Positions 9,977 through 19,349 of a stretch of 64,000 nt of DNA are shown here, one piece after another. Position 1 is the first letter of the stretch. The number at the start of each line of letters is the position of its first letter. The translations under genes were made by a program, and so were the position numbers. Under the pieces are notes generated by a model. That model was not told the DNA's origin, did not search any database, and was given only the letters and a program-made list of their open reading frames with translations. Origin of the DNA: Natronorubrum tibetense GA33. GTDB lineage: Archaea > Halobacteriota > Halobacteria > Halobacteriales > Natrialbaceae. The stretch covers positions 441,133-505,132 of the forward strand of contig NZ_KB913017.1 in NCBI RefSeq assembly GCF_000383975.1. Direction: 5' to 3'.

Positions 9977-11131
9977 TCACGGACAGCCGATAGAAGACGC
10001 GATGTCCCGTATCGGTTCGTCGACCGTCAGGCTCGAGACCTCGTAGTTCAGGTCGTCACACTCCCAGAAGACGCTCTGGATCCGGCCATCCCGGTAGTAG
10101 GCCGTCAGGCCGTCGACCTCGATTTCCTCGAGGACGTTCGAGCTGAACCGTCTGACCTCCCGAACGACCACGAACAGTTCCCGAGCGACCGCGTTCGGAT
10201 CATTGTACCACAGCGTCGTCGTCGTTCCGAACCGTTCGGCCTTCTCGACGACGGTCACCCGGTCCAGTCTGTACGCATTCGGAACGTCGGGATCCGGCAG
10301 CTCGTACGGGACGGCGTCCGCCGCTTCCGTTCGCGACTCGAAGATGCCGTCCGGCTCGGGACCGTCGGTGACGACCCGTGCCTCCCTCGGCGGCTGGTAC
10401 GTGAATGTCTCCGCATCCGTTCCGTCGTCAATCGAGAGGTTTTCGTACGCGACCGAGACGCTGTATTTCGTTTCGCCGTCGTCCTCAACCGCGCTCCGCT
10501 CCCCGACCGGATACCGGTACTCGTCGTCGATCCAGATCGTCCGAGCGACGTCGAGCCCCTCGAGATCGGCGGCCGACAGCGGAACGACGTACGTCGTATC
10601 CCCGACAACGAGGTCGAGCGAGCGACCGATGTCGTCGACCGGCGGACGGGTTTCGGCGATATGTGCCTCGCGTCCGTCGACGGTCGTCGTCCCGTCCTAC
10701 CCCAGCCGATCCGTTTCGAGAAGGGCCTCGAGGACGAGCCGCGTTCCGTCGGTGTCGACCTTGTACGGATGATGCTGCAGATCGACGATCCCCGTCTCCG
10801 GATTGTACTCCCACGTCCGTTCGCGGTTCGTCACCGTGACGGAGCCGACAGGAGCGTTCGGATCGGTCGACTCGACCACCTCGATCCGCTGTTTGGCAGG
10901 TGGCGCTCGCACGACGTCTTCGGTACGTTCGACGGTCCCGTCGGGCGTTTCGACCGACATCGTTCGACGAGCCGCGAGATCGGTCATTCCTCGACGCGTC
11001 GCGATCGCATCCTCGACGAGTTCCGCGGCGAACTCCTCGTCGGCGGGTTCGTCCGCATCGCTACCGGGGTAGCTGAGACAGCCAGCCAGCGTGAGTGTGG
11101 CTCCCGCTGCCAGAACCCGTCGACGGTTCAT
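9977..11131 (-). pseudogene. LolA-like lipoprotein interrupted by one in-frame amber codon
   Basis: One continuous frame of 384 codons, broken only by TAG (complement of 10697-10699, codon 145). The start MNRRRVLAAGATLTLAGC is a Tat/lipobox signal peptide with Cys18; residues 25-144 are the LolA-like beta sheet and the frame resumes directly with DGTTTVDGREAHIAETRPPV and ends in a DUF4367-like domain closing IGCP. I checked the frame through 10259-10696 and found no other stop. A single change of TGG or TAC to TAG explains it. Either a recent pseudogene, a base-calling error or readthrough. A GTG at 10258 could reinitiate the last 93 residues. Confidence 0.8.
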
Positions 11132-11247
11132 ATACGGGTGGATGACTGTCGTCAAATCATAAGTCTGTGGGTCCGAATCCAGTCTGCGATCGCTCGGCAT
11201 CGACCGCGATCCGCGATATTATGTACACCCCGGCCACACTCCGACGT

Positions 11248-12438
11248 ATGGATATCGACGTCGACCTCTCCTCGCTGCGAGAGTCGCTCGAGGCGAACGG
11301 AGCGGACGGCTACCTGATCGACGACGACGCGTCGGACTCCGACCAGCGGTACGTCTCCGGCTTCACCGCACCGGACCCCTACCAGACGCTCGTCACGTCC
11401 GAGGGCGTACACCTGCTCGTCTCGGGGCTCGAGTACGGCCGCGCGAGCAAGGAGTCGAGCGCCGATTCGGTGACGCGTCGAGCCGACTACGACTACCAGC
11501 AACTCGTCGCCGAACACGGCCCCTACGAAGCCAAGAGCCGACTGCTCGAGGCGTTTCTGGACGATCACGACATCGACTCGCTGGCCGTGCCCCGAAACTT
11601 CCCGACCGGAACCGCGGACGGGTTGCGAGCGCGCGGACTCGAGGTCACCGTCGAACCCGAGGGGATCGTCGAGGAGATTCGGGCGACAAAAAACGAGTGG
11701 GAACTCGCACAGATCGACGCGACCCAGGACGCCAACGAGGCGGCGATGGCGACTGCCGAGGAGTTGATCGCGACGGCCGATATCGCCGACGACGGCACGC
11801 TCGTCCACGACGGCGAGGCGCTTACGAGCGAACGGGTCAAAGAGGAGATCGAGATTACCCTGCTTCGCCACGGCTGCGGGCTCGACGATACCATCGTCGC
11901 CTGCGGTGCCGACGGCGCGGACCCGCACAATCGGGGCAGCGGCCCGCTCGAGGCGGACGAACTGATCGTGGTCGACATTTTCCCGCGGGACAAGGAGACG
12001 GGCTACTTCGCAGACATGACCCGTACCTTCGCTCGCGGCGACCCAGGCGAGGAGGCCCGGCGGCGGTACGAGGTCACCGAAGAGGCTTACGAGGCCGCCC
12101 TCGAGGCCGTCGAGGCCGGCGTTACGGGAGCCGAGGTCCACGACATCGCCTGCGACGTCATCGAGGACGCCGGCTACGAGACGCTCCGGAGCGATCCGAG
12201 CACCGAGACCGGCTTCATTCACAGCACGGGCCACGGCGTCGGACTGGACATCCACGAACAGCCGAGCGTCTCGCCGTCCGGCGGCGAACTCGAGGCCGGC
12301 CACGTAATTTCGATCGAACCCGGCATCTACGATCCCGAGGTGGGTGGAGTACGAATCGAGGACCTGGTGGTCGTTACCGAGGACGGCTACGAGAACCTGA
12401 CCGACTATCGCGTGGGATTCGAGCCAAAAAACGAGTGA
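11248..12438 (+). CDS. M24 family Xaa-Pro peptidase
   Basis: 396 aa. N-terminal creatinase-like domain (residues 1-150) and C-terminal pita-bread metallopeptidase. The five metal ligands are visible: Asp in IVVDIFPRD, Asp in YFADMTRTF, His in GHGVGLDIHE, Glu in ISIEPGIY and Glu in RIEDLVVV. Cytosolic; probably removes N-terminal residues ahead of proline. An ATG at 11221 would add nine residues (MYTPATLRR); I prefer 11248 because the family begins with the short MDIDVDLSSLRESL helix. Its 3' end is duplicated in the spacer (12421-12484). Confidence 0.9.
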   Translation: MDIDVDLSSLRESLEANGADGYLIDDDASDSDQRYVSGFTAPDPYQTLVTSEGVHLLVSGLEYGRASKESSADSVTRRADYDYQQLVAEHGPYEAKSRLLEAFLDDHDIDSLAVPRNFPTGTADGLRARGLEVTVEPEGIVEEIRATKNEWELAQIDATQDANEAAMATAEELIATADIADDGTLVHDGEALTSERVKEEIEITLLRHGCGLDDTIVACGADGADPHNRGSGPLEADELIVVDIFPRDKETGYFADMTRTFARGDPGEEARRRYEVTEEAYEAALEAVEAGVTGAEVHDIACDVIEDAGYETLRSDPSTETGFIHSTGHGVGLDIHEQPSVSPSGGELEAGHVISIEPGIYDPEVGGVRIEDLVVVTEDGYENLTDYRVGFEPKNE

Positions 12439-12484
12439 CGGCTCGGCGAGTCGAGCCAAAGCGCGAGTGACGATTCGGCGGGTC
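12421..12484 (+). repeat. imperfect 32-bp tandem duplication at the end of the M24 gene
   Basis: Two 32-bp units, 12421-12452 and 12453-12484, each gagccaaa...gcgagtgacg...cggcg.gtc, differ at about six positions. The first contains the last codons and TGA of the peptidase gene; the second is non-coding. It looks like a diverged local duplication. Confidence 0.75.
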
Positions 12485-12489
12485 GAGCG

Positions 12490-12768
12490 TCACTCGGCCG
12501 CCGACTTGGGCGACGATTCCGCCCGCTGTTCGACCTCCAGTTCTTCGAGGTCGCCCTCCGCCGTCGCCTGTTCGATCTTCGCGATCTCCTCCGCGTAGTG
12601 GAGGAAGGTGTCGACCGAAGCGACGACGACGCGGGCTTCGATCGTCAGTAACTCGATCCCGACAACGGAGACGCGCGCCCAGATGTCGATGACGACGCCC
12701 TTGTCGAGAATGCGGTCGAGCACTTCGGCGAGACTCGAGGAGTCCGGTCGTCGTTGTGGTGATGCCAT
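12490..12768 (-). CDS. gvpA: gas vesicle structural protein GvpA, orphan copy
   Basis: 92 aa. [19 protein letters not shown], then [20 protein letters not shown], then [20 protein letters not shown]: this is near-consensus GvpA across helix 1, the beta hairpin and helix 2. GvpA polymerises into the rigid shell of gas vesicles. The C-terminal tail is about 15 residues longer than the 76-aa Halobacterium protein and acidic ([14 protein letters not shown]). No gvpC, gvpN, gvpF-M or regulator is within this window, so it cannot make vesicles alone unless a cluster exists elsewhere. GvpJ/GvpM are alternatives, but the match to GvpA is better. Confidence 0.88.
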   Translation of the reverse strand: MASPQRRPDSSSLAEVLDRILDKGVVIDIWARVSVVGIELLTIEARVVVASVDTFLHYAEEIAKIEQATAEGDLEELEVEQRAESSPKSAAE

Positions 12769-13152
12769 TAGTGACCTCCGTCTGAGCGTCCAGCGCGAGT
12801 TCGTTTCATCACACGGGTTGCACCAGCAAGCAAATATCCGGACCGAATGCTACAAAAGGAACGCGAGGATTCGGAACGACTACCTACTGATCAATGACGC
12901 TCCTCGTGCTACCGGCCTCGACGAGGAGGCAGTTCCGATCGATGATCCGCCGTCGCATACACGCTCGGGTTTTGGCACGACTCGACCGATTCGGACGCGT
13001 GCTCCGACCTCGAGTCCATCGCGGGCAACGATGCGATACAGCACCGTACAACTGATTGTCGACGTGGCGTTCGCGACGCCCGATTTGAGCCGTTCGTATC
13101 GAACGGCTATTTTTTACATACTAACAGAATAAACGACAATCAGACCGAGACG
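12769..13152. other. intergenic region upstream of gvpA and the HExGH membrane protein
   Basis: 384 bp between divergent genes. TATA-like ttttttacatacta lies at about 13110-13125, serving the rightward gene; AT-rich caagcaaatatcc near 12828 could serve gvpA. Open frames here are arginine/threonine-rich without family resemblance, so none is called. Confidence 0.5.
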
Positions 13153-13698
13153 ATGATCGACCTCGCAGCGACGATCGCGATCAACGCCCTCGCGATCGGC
13201 GTCCTGTTTACCGTCCACGAGAGCGGACACTACCTCGCTGGACTGTCGATCGGGATTCCGCGCGACCGACTGCGACTCCGCTTGCTGTCGATCCCGCCAC
13301 ACGTTGCACTCGTCGACGGCGATGGAACACCCGTGAGTCCGTCGGCGTTCGACCGGTATCTCGACCTCCTCACGACTCACACGACCAACGTACACCAGCA
13401 GTATCGGTTCGTCGCTGGCGGACACGTCCTCGAGTGGCTGATCGTCGTCTCGAGTACGACCGTTGCACTCGGAAGCGGTACTGACCCCCTTATAACGGCT
13501 GCGTCGCTACTCGTCTACTGGTCGCTCGTGATAACCGGACTCTACCTCATCGTCGACGCCGCCGGAACGATCGTCCGCGGCTACCCACACGGTGACGCAT
13601 CCGGACAGTGGTCCCTGGCTCCACGTTCGACGCTCGCGTTCTATCTCGTTTATTTCGGGACGTACCTCTGGCTCGCACGCGGTCTCGGACTGTTTTAG
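13153..13698 (+). CDS. small membrane protein with HExGH motif (site-2-protease-like?)
   Basis: 181 aa, about four transmembrane helices (residues 5-28, 92-108, 112-136, 155-175). HESGHYLAGL at residues 22-31 sits at the end of the first helix, exactly as the HExxH zinc motif sits in site-2 proteases (M50). The third ligand motif (usually NPxxP or xDG) is not evident: only IVDAAGTIVRGYPHG near residue 138-152 could stand in. So it may be a minimal M50-like peptidase or a degenerate relative. Convergent with the FAD enzyme at 13725; monocistronic. Confidence 0.6.
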   Translation: MIDLAATIAINALAIGVLFTVHESGHYLAGLSIGIPRDRLRLRLLSIPPHVALVDGDGTPVSPSAFDRYLDLLTTHTTNVHQQYRFVAGGHVLEWLIVVSSTTVALGSGTDPLITAASLLVYWSLVITGLYLIVDAAGTIVRGYPHGDASGQWSLAPRSTLAFYLVYFGTYLWLARGLGLF

Positions 13699-13724
13699 GC
13701 GGGCTGTCGACTCGAATCGAGATC

Positions 13725-14774
13725 TTATTCGTCGACCGGGACCCGCTCGCCGACCTCGAGTCCACTCCGTAACGCGGCGTGTAACCGTCCCTCGCCGGCG
13801 ACCCAGTCGCCGAGACAGTACAGGCCCGCGTCCTCAGCGCGCCGAAGAGGGTCCCGGTCGACGCCATTCTCCGGCAGCGCGTACCGCCAGCCCTGGTGAT
13901 CCGTCCAATCGGGCTCGAGCAGGCGCTCGTCGTCGACTATCGCCGCAGTCAACTCGGCGAGTGCCTCGAGATTCGCCGCCGGCTCTTCGTCGTACCGATC
14001 GGCGGACCACCCGGGACTTGCCTGTACGATCAGCAGCGACTCGCCGTCGGGGACGCGGCCGGCTTTGCACTCTTCCCGTGAGATCCACCCGACATCGTGG
14101 GCCTTGTCGGTGTTAACCAGCGCGTAGTAGGGTCGCTCGAGTTCGAACGGGTAGTGGAAGACCCCCGTCCAGATCGTTCGATACGAAACGTCGTCGATGA
14201 CATCGACGAGTTCCTCGCGGATGTCGGCGTCCCACGCCGCCGTCCGCAGCAACTCGGCCGTCTGCGGCGCGGGAGGACTCAGGAAAATCGCGTCGAACGG
14301 CCCCCAAGAGTTCCCGTCCGCATCCTCGAGTCGCCAAATCCCACTTCCATCGTCGTCGTCCCGCCGCAGTGTCTCAACGCGCGTCTCGCGGTGGATCGTC
14401 GCCTCAGTACGGGCGAAGAGCCGCTTTGCGATCTGAGTCAGCCCCGTCTCGTAGGTCCACTTGTGCTCGTCCGCGTCCCGACCCGCCGACACCTCACCCG
14501 CGCTGTCGAAGGTCCAAACGGGATCAGTAATGTCGACCAGCCCCTCGGTGTCGAGCGTCTCCGTGAGCAATTCGACGACGCGCTCGTCGTCCGATTTGAC
14601 GTAGTTCGCGCCGTAGTCGTAGATCACGTCGTCCCGGCGGCGGGTCGCCGCGCGCCCGCAGAGGCCGCGGGACTTCTCGAGCACCGTGATCTCGGGCGCG
14701 TCGAGTTCCTTCTCGAGCGTGTACGCCGCGGCTGCGGCCGCCGCACCGGCACCGACGATTCCGATCGTGGTCAT
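13725..14774 (-). CDS. NAD(P)/FAD-dependent oxidoreductase, renalase-like
   Basis: 349 aa. N-terminal dinucleotide fold TTIGIVGAGAAAAAAAYTLE followed by ITVLEKSRGLCGRAATRR, the typical flavoprotein pair of motifs; the C-terminus GLYCLGDWVAGEGRLHAAL (about residues 315-335) is the second FAD contact, as in the renalase/amine-oxidase-like group. No signal peptide; cytosolic. Substrate is unknown. The frame opens 22 codons earlier but the extra residues precede the beta strand of the Rossmann fold, so ATG at 14774 is used. Confidence 0.85.
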   Translation of the reverse strand: MTTIGIVGAGAAAAAAAYTLEKELDAPEITVLEKSRGLCGRAATRRRDDVIYDYGANYVKSDDERVVELLTETLDTEGLVDITDPVWTFDSAGEVSAGRDADEHKWTYETGLTQIAKRLFARTEATIHRETRVETLRRDDDDGSGIWRLEDADGNSWGPFDAIFLSPPAPQTAELLRTAAWDADIREELVDVIDDVSYRTIWTGVFHYPFELERPYYALVNTDKAHDVGWISREECKAGRVPDGESLLIVQASPGWSADRYDEEPAANLEALAELTAAIVDDERLLEPDWTDHQGWRYALPENGVDRDPLRRAEDAGLYCLGDWVAGEGRLHAALRSGLEVGERVPVDE

Positions 14775-14855
14775 ACCGGTACTCCGGCCCCCTCGGGTAT
14801 GTATTGCAGGCCTACAGGAACCGAACTCGGGGCCACTCACCGGACGAGCCGTCGG

Positions 14856-15587
14856 CTACAATTTGTAGGCCATCATCACCTCGTCGACGCACTCCCCGTC
14901 GATTTCGTAATGATCCCGCCGAATTGCCTCGGTGTCCCAGCCGTGAACGGTGAGGAATTCGAGGGCGCGCTCGTTGGTGATCGGCACGCTGTTGTACACC
15001 TTCCGGAAGCCGTTGGCTTCGGCCCACTCGACCCCGCGGGCGAGCAGTTTGGTGCCGATGCCGTTCCCCCGGTAGGCCTCGCGGACCCCGATCGTCTGCT
15101 GGGCGGTTCCCTGTGCGTGCTCGATCTGGGGCAGATCGAGGTGGGTCCAGCCGACGACGTCGCCGTCGACCGTCGCGACGAAGAACATCCGAGACTTGAC
15201 GCTGTTGTGTCTGGTCACGGCGTCCTCGTAGAGCAGTTCCTCCGCGATGGTCTCCGCGACGACGTACGTCTCCGCCGCCGTCACGTCCCGAATCGTGTCG
15301 ATGAGTCCGTCAAAATCAGCCTGTCTGCCGGGACGGACGAGAAACGTGCAGTCGTCGGTCTCGTACTCCGTGACCGCGCCGAACTCGAGGGCGATCTCGA
15401 GCGTTCCGTCCTCCTCTTGCAGATAGCCGTCCGACTTCAGTCCCTCGAGGTGTTCCCGAAACTCCTCGGAGGGGAGCGACACGACGTCCAGTAACTTGTG
15501 TCGCTTAACGGTCCCGTTCCGTTCGACGTATTCGTAAAGCCGTTTGCGTGCGTCCGAGGAAAACGCCGGTCGCTCCATCGCTCCCAT
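14856..15587 (-). CDS. GNAT N-acetyltransferase with N-terminal winged helix
   Basis: 243 aa. Residues 1-70 form a small helix-turn-helix-like domain (DARKRLYEYVERNGTVKRHK, then EEFREHLEGLKSDGYLQEE). Residues 82-243 are a GNAT domain: the acetyl-CoA loop is VREAYRGNGIGTKLLARGVE and the preceding beta strand TIGV; NERALEFLTVHGWDTEAIRR completes the fold. The combination suggests a DNA-associated or self-regulating acetyltransferase, but the substrate is unknown. Start at 15587 (MGAMERPAF) could also be the second ATG three codons on. Confidence 0.85.
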   Translation of the reverse strand: MGAMERPAFSSDARKRLYEYVERNGTVKRHKLLDVVSLPSEEFREHLEGLKSDGYLQEEDGTLEIALEFGAVTEYETDDCTFLVRPGRQADFDGLIDTIRDVTAAETYVVAETIAEELLYEDAVTRHNSVKSRMFFVATVDGDVVGWTHLDLPQIEHAQGTAQQTIGVREAYRGNGIGTKLLARGVEWAEANGFRKVYNSVPITNERALEFLTVHGWDTEAIRRDHYEIDGECVDEVMMAYKL

Positions 15588-15872
15588 AGGGTCGGTACGA
15601 CGACCTCGGGTTTAGAGCTTGGGTAGTGTTGGCACACTGTCGACGAATTACTGACCGGACGGAACGGGCCGATCCCACGTCGGCACCGAACAGACGCTCG
15701 AGCCGACCCTCTGTCGATACCGACTCGACGACCGAGCCGATTGCTCGCCAGTCCCGAATCGAGGTCGGGCTGGCTGCTGCGTCACCGAACCGACGACCGA
15801 CCCGCTTCGCGGACAGTCACTCGAGCAAATCGATCGAACGGCTTTTGCGATGCCGGGCGGTAGGAGCGAGCG

Positions 15873-16715
15873 ATGGACGTACTGATCGTCGGCGCGGGCG
15901 CGATGGGGACGTGGTTCGGCCGCGCCACGGACGCCACCGTGACGTTCGCCGACGTGGACGCCGACGCCGCGGCCGCGGCAGCCGAACGAGTGGGGAGCGG
16001 CGCCGAGACGACGGCACTCGAGGGAACGGACAGCTACGACGTCGTCTGCATCGCGGTGCCGATGACCCACGTCGTCGACGCGGTCGCCGACCACGCCGAG
16101 CGGGCCGAACGGGCGATCGTCGACATCTCGGGCGTGATGGGACCGTCGCTCGAGGCGATGGCCGAACACGCACCGGGGCTCGAGCGAGCGAGCCTCCACC
16201 CGCTGTTTGCGCCCGAACGGGCGCCCGGGTCGATCGCGGTCGTTCGCGAGGAGGCCGGACCGACGGTCGAGACGCTGCTCGAGACCTTCGACGCGGGCGG
16301 CAACGATCTCATCGAGACGACGGCGACCGAACACGACGACGCGATGGAGACGGTCCAGGCGACGACCCACGCCGCCGTCCTCTCCTTCGCCCTCGCCGCG
16401 GAATCGGTTCCTGACGGGTTCGAGACGCCGATCTACGAGGGGCTGGGAACCCTGGTCGAGCAGTTCACCGAGGGGACCCCTCGCGTCTACGCGGATATCC
16501 AACAGACGTTCGACGGTGCCGACGCCGTCGCCGACGCGGCCGCGGCCGTCGCCGACGCCGACGCCGAAGAACTCGAGTCGCTGTACCGCGAAGCCGCCAG
16601 CCAGTGGCAGCCCGAAAGCGACGCTGACAATGCAGGGGGTCGGACCGAGACGGCCGACCACGGCGGAGCGCACGACCGCACCCAGACGACCGACGATACG
16701 ACCACCACCAAATGA
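15873..16715 (+). CDS. tyrA: prephenate dehydrogenase
   Basis: 280 aa. MDVLIVGAGAMGTWFGRATD is the NAD(P)-binding Rossmann start; ASLHPLFAPE near residues 108-117 carries the catalytic-site His region of TyrA, and the C-terminal helical domain follows. Makes 4-hydroxyphenylpyruvate (or tyrosine from arogenate) after chorismate, so it belongs with aroC and aroA in this window. A C-terminal acidic/Thr-rich tail (about 30 residues) is not part of the fold. Its last codons overlap the next gene by 4 bp (ATGA), implying translational coupling. Confidence 0.9.
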   Translation: MDVLIVGAGAMGTWFGRATDATVTFADVDADAAAAAAERVGSGAETTALEGTDSYDVVCIAVPMTHVVDAVADHAERAERAIVDISGVMGPSLEAMAEHAPGLERASLHPLFAPERAPGSIAVVREEAGPTVETLLETFDAGGNDLIETTATEHDDAMETVQATTHAAVLSFALAAESVPDGFETPIYEGLGTLVEQFTEGTPRVYADIQQTFDGADAVADAAAAVADADAEELESLYREAASQWQPESDADNAGGRTETADHGGAHDRTQTTDDTTTTK

Positions 16716-18343
16716 CCGACCAACGTGAGGCCGTCCGTTCGAACGCAAAGTATCTTCGTAACGTCAGACCGATCGATCCCGACGAAATCTGTGACTACAT
16801 CGACGGGAGCCCCCACCCGGCAGTCGTCCGCCAACTCCTCCGAGAAGAGGCCCCTGACCTCGGACTGCTCGAGGGCGACGACGGCACCTTCGTTCCCGTC
16901 GACGACGAGCCGGTTCGACCGAACCGGGGTCCAGTCGAGCGGTTTCCCGCCGCCTACGAACGCCGACTCGAGGACTTCCTGGTCGATCGCTACGGCGTCG
17001 ACTGGCACGAGGACGCCACCGGCGAACTCCTGCGATCGACGGTTCGACGGTTCAAAGCACGATACCTCGAGCGCCAGCACGTCGAGTACGACGACGACGT
17101 CGCGGCGGGCTACGCAATCTACCACCTGCCGGGCTACTACGCCGCGGTGCAGTACGCGCTCGACGACCTCGCTGAAAGCGGCCTACTAGGTCGCAATCTC
17201 CGCGTACTCGACATCGGCGCGGGCGTCGGCGGTCCCGCGCTGGGGCTCTGTGACTATCTGCCCGACGACGCCTTAGTTGACTATCACGCGATCGAACCCA
17301 GCGCAGCCGCAGACGTCCTCGAGGAACTGCTCGAGGAGACCGGGCGGAACGTCCACCCGACGATTCACCGAACGACGGTCGAGGCGTTCGATCCGAGCGT
17401 CATCGCGAACGGGACCGACGGCGAAACCGGCGGTGGCGACGACGGCGGCGCCACCGGCTTCGATCCGACGGCGCCCGACGACGGCTTCGACCTCGTGATC
17501 GCCGCGAACGTGCTGAGCGAACTCGAGGATCCGGTCGCCGTGACGCGCTCCGCACTCGAGTTGCTCGCTCCCGACGGAACGCTGCTCGCAACATCCCCAG
17601 CGGACAAGAACACGAGCATCCAGTTACGCGAGGTCGAGCGGGAACTCGAGGACGAGCGCATCTGGACGCCCGAGCAGATGGGGGTCGGCGAGAGCGAATC
17701 CGACGGGAATGTCGACGGCGGCGACGATGACGGCGAGAGCATCGACGACGCCGGCCGACACGGACGGGTCACCGTCTACGGACCCACCGTTCGGCTCTGG
17801 TCCGGCGCACGACCGACGGATCGCGGCTGGTCGTTCGACGCCAGACCCGATCTCGAGGTCCCATCTTTTCAGCGAAAGTTCGACGAGGCGACGCCCGAAC
17901 ACGACGAGGAACACGCACCGGGCGAGTTCGTCAACGTCGACGTCCAGTTCTCTTACTCGCAATTGCGCCTCGACGGGCAACGGCGGATGAACGTCTCGCT
18001 CGAGGCAAGCGACTGGGCGCGCATGACCGACATGGACCAACACGTGACGAACCGGATCGATCTCGTCGCGGCGAAACTCAGTCGATCGCTGAGCGGCGAC
18101 GATGACGACGACTACAGGGACGGCTCAGGCCGCTCGAATCCGCTGTTTAAGATCAGCGACGGGAGCGAGTCTATCGACCACTATGCCGTCCTCACGGGTG
18201 AAACGTCGCTCAATCAACCATTACTCGAGGCCGACTACGGCGAGATCTGCTCGTTCGAACAGATCCTCGCGCTCTGGAACGACGACGAAGGCGCGTACAA
18301 CCTGGTCGTCGACGAGGAGACGATCGTGGACCGTATCGGCTGA
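16712..18343 (+). CDS. Rsm22-like small-subunit-associated methyltransferase family protein
   Basis: 543 aa. N-terminal helical domain, then an AdoMet fold: RNLRVLDIGAGVGGPALGL (about residues 160-178) is motif I and DLVIAANVLSEL motif IV. Haloarchaeal relatives are annotated as Rsm22 or mitochondrial-ribosomal-S35-like proteins, eukaryotic counterparts of which act in small ribosomal subunit assembly. Glycine/Asp-rich linkers at about residues 230-252 and 325-350 are haloarchaeal insertions. It overlaps tyrA by 4 bp, so co-translation with an aromatic enzyme is seen but probably not functional linkage. Confidence 0.75.
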   Translation: MTDQREAVRSNAKYLRNVRPIDPDEICDYIDGSPHPAVVRQLLREEAPDLGLLEGDDGTFVPVDDEPVRPNRGPVERFPAAYERRLEDFLVDRYGVDWHEDATGELLRSTVRRFKARYLERQHVEYDDDVAAGYAIYHLPGYYAAVQYALDDLAESGLLGRNLRVLDIGAGVGGPALGLCDYLPDDALVDYHAIEPSAAADVLEELLEETGRNVHPTIHRTTVEAFDPSVIANGTDGETGGGDDGGATGFDPTAPDDGFDLVIAANVLSELEDPVAVTRSALELLAPDGTLLATSPADKNTSIQLREVERELEDERIWTPEQMGVGESESDGNVDGGDDDGESIDDAGRHGRVTVYGPTVRLWSGARPTDRGWSFDARPDLEVPSFQRKFDEATPEHDEEHAPGEFVNVDVQFSYSQLRLDGQRRMNVSLEASDWARMTDMDQHVTNRIDLVAAKLSRSLSGDDDDDYRDGSGRSNPLFKISDGSESIDHYAVLTGETSLNQPLLEADYGEICSFEQILALWNDDEGAYNLVVDEETIVDRIG

Positions 18344-18446
18344 CTCACCGCTTTTTCGGCTCCGAACCACGTCGACTCGCCGGAGCAGTGCGCTCCCGAT
18401 CCGTCGAAGCGGTGGGCTTTTCGCGCCGGCCTCCCACCCGACAGCT

Positions 18447-19268
18447 ATGAGCGACCCTCTCGAGATCCTGTTGACGAACGACGACGGGATCCACAGTACA
18501 GGTATCAGGGCACTACACGACGCCCTCGCCGAGCACGCCAACGTGACCGTCGTCGCTCCGGCGACCGACCAGAGCGCCTGCGGCCGCTCGATGTCACACG
18601 AAGTCGATGTCGAAGAGCGCGAGTTGGGATACGCCGTCTACGGCACCCCCGCCGATTGCGTCGTCGCCGGGCTGGCCGAACTCGGCCCCGACCCCGACAT
18701 CGTCGTCGCGGGCTGTAACAAGGGTGCGAACTTAGGCGAGTACGTCCTCGGCCGCTCGGGGACGATCAGCGCCGCGGTCGAGGCCGCCTTCTTCGACGTC
18801 CCCGCCATCGCGACGTCGATGTACGTCCCGGTCTCGGACACGCCGCTGTCCGAAATCGACCTCAGTCACGAGGAGTACGCCGAAGCGACCCGCGTGACGT
18901 CGTATCTGGTCGACAACGCGCTCGAAGCCGGCGTCTTCGACCACGCCGGGTATCTCAATATCAACGTTCCGGTGGCCGACGGCGATCCCGCACCGATCGA
19001 AATCACCAGGCCCTCGAAACGCTACGAGATGGACGCCGAGCGCAACGGCACGCGCATCCACATGCGAGACCGCATCTGGGAGCAAATGGACCCCGAAACG
19101 CTTCCCGATGCCGACGGAACGGACCGACGAGCCGTCGTCGAGGGACGAATCAGTGTCTCGCCGCTCACCGCGCCGCACTCGACGAACCATCACGACGCGC
19201 TCAGCGCGCTCGCGGAGGCGTATCTCGAGACTGGAAACGTAACGGATCGACAATCTGTCGATATATAG
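18447..19268 (+). CDS. surE: 5'/3'-nucleotidase SurE
   Basis: 273 aa. LLTNDDGIHSTGIRALHDAL (residues 7-26) provides the paired Asp metal ligands, Ser of QSACGRSMS follows, and NKGANLGEYVLGRSGTISAA is the SurE active-site loop. Dephosphorylates nucleoside monophosphates and short polyphosphates. The open frame extends far upstream through the previous gene's 3' end, but the ATG at 18447 gives the exact family N-terminus. Confidence 0.95.
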   Translation: MSDPLEILLTNDDGIHSTGIRALHDALAEHANVTVVAPATDQSACGRSMSHEVDVEERELGYAVYGTPADCVVAGLAELGPDPDIVVAGCNKGANLGEYVLGRSGTISAAVEAAFFDVPAIATSMYVPVSDTPLSEIDLSHEEYAEATRVTSYLVDNALEAGVFDHAGYLNINVPVADGDPAPIEITRPSKRYEMDAERNGTRIHMRDRIWEQMDPETLPDADGTDRRAVVEGRISVSPLTAPHSTNHHDALSALAEAYLETGNVTDRQSVDI

Positions 19269-19349
19269 CCATAACCGAGACTGAGATTCCGACGGCGAGA
19301 ATGCACTGGCTACCGAACTGATTTGTAGCGGGATGATGAATCCTCACTT

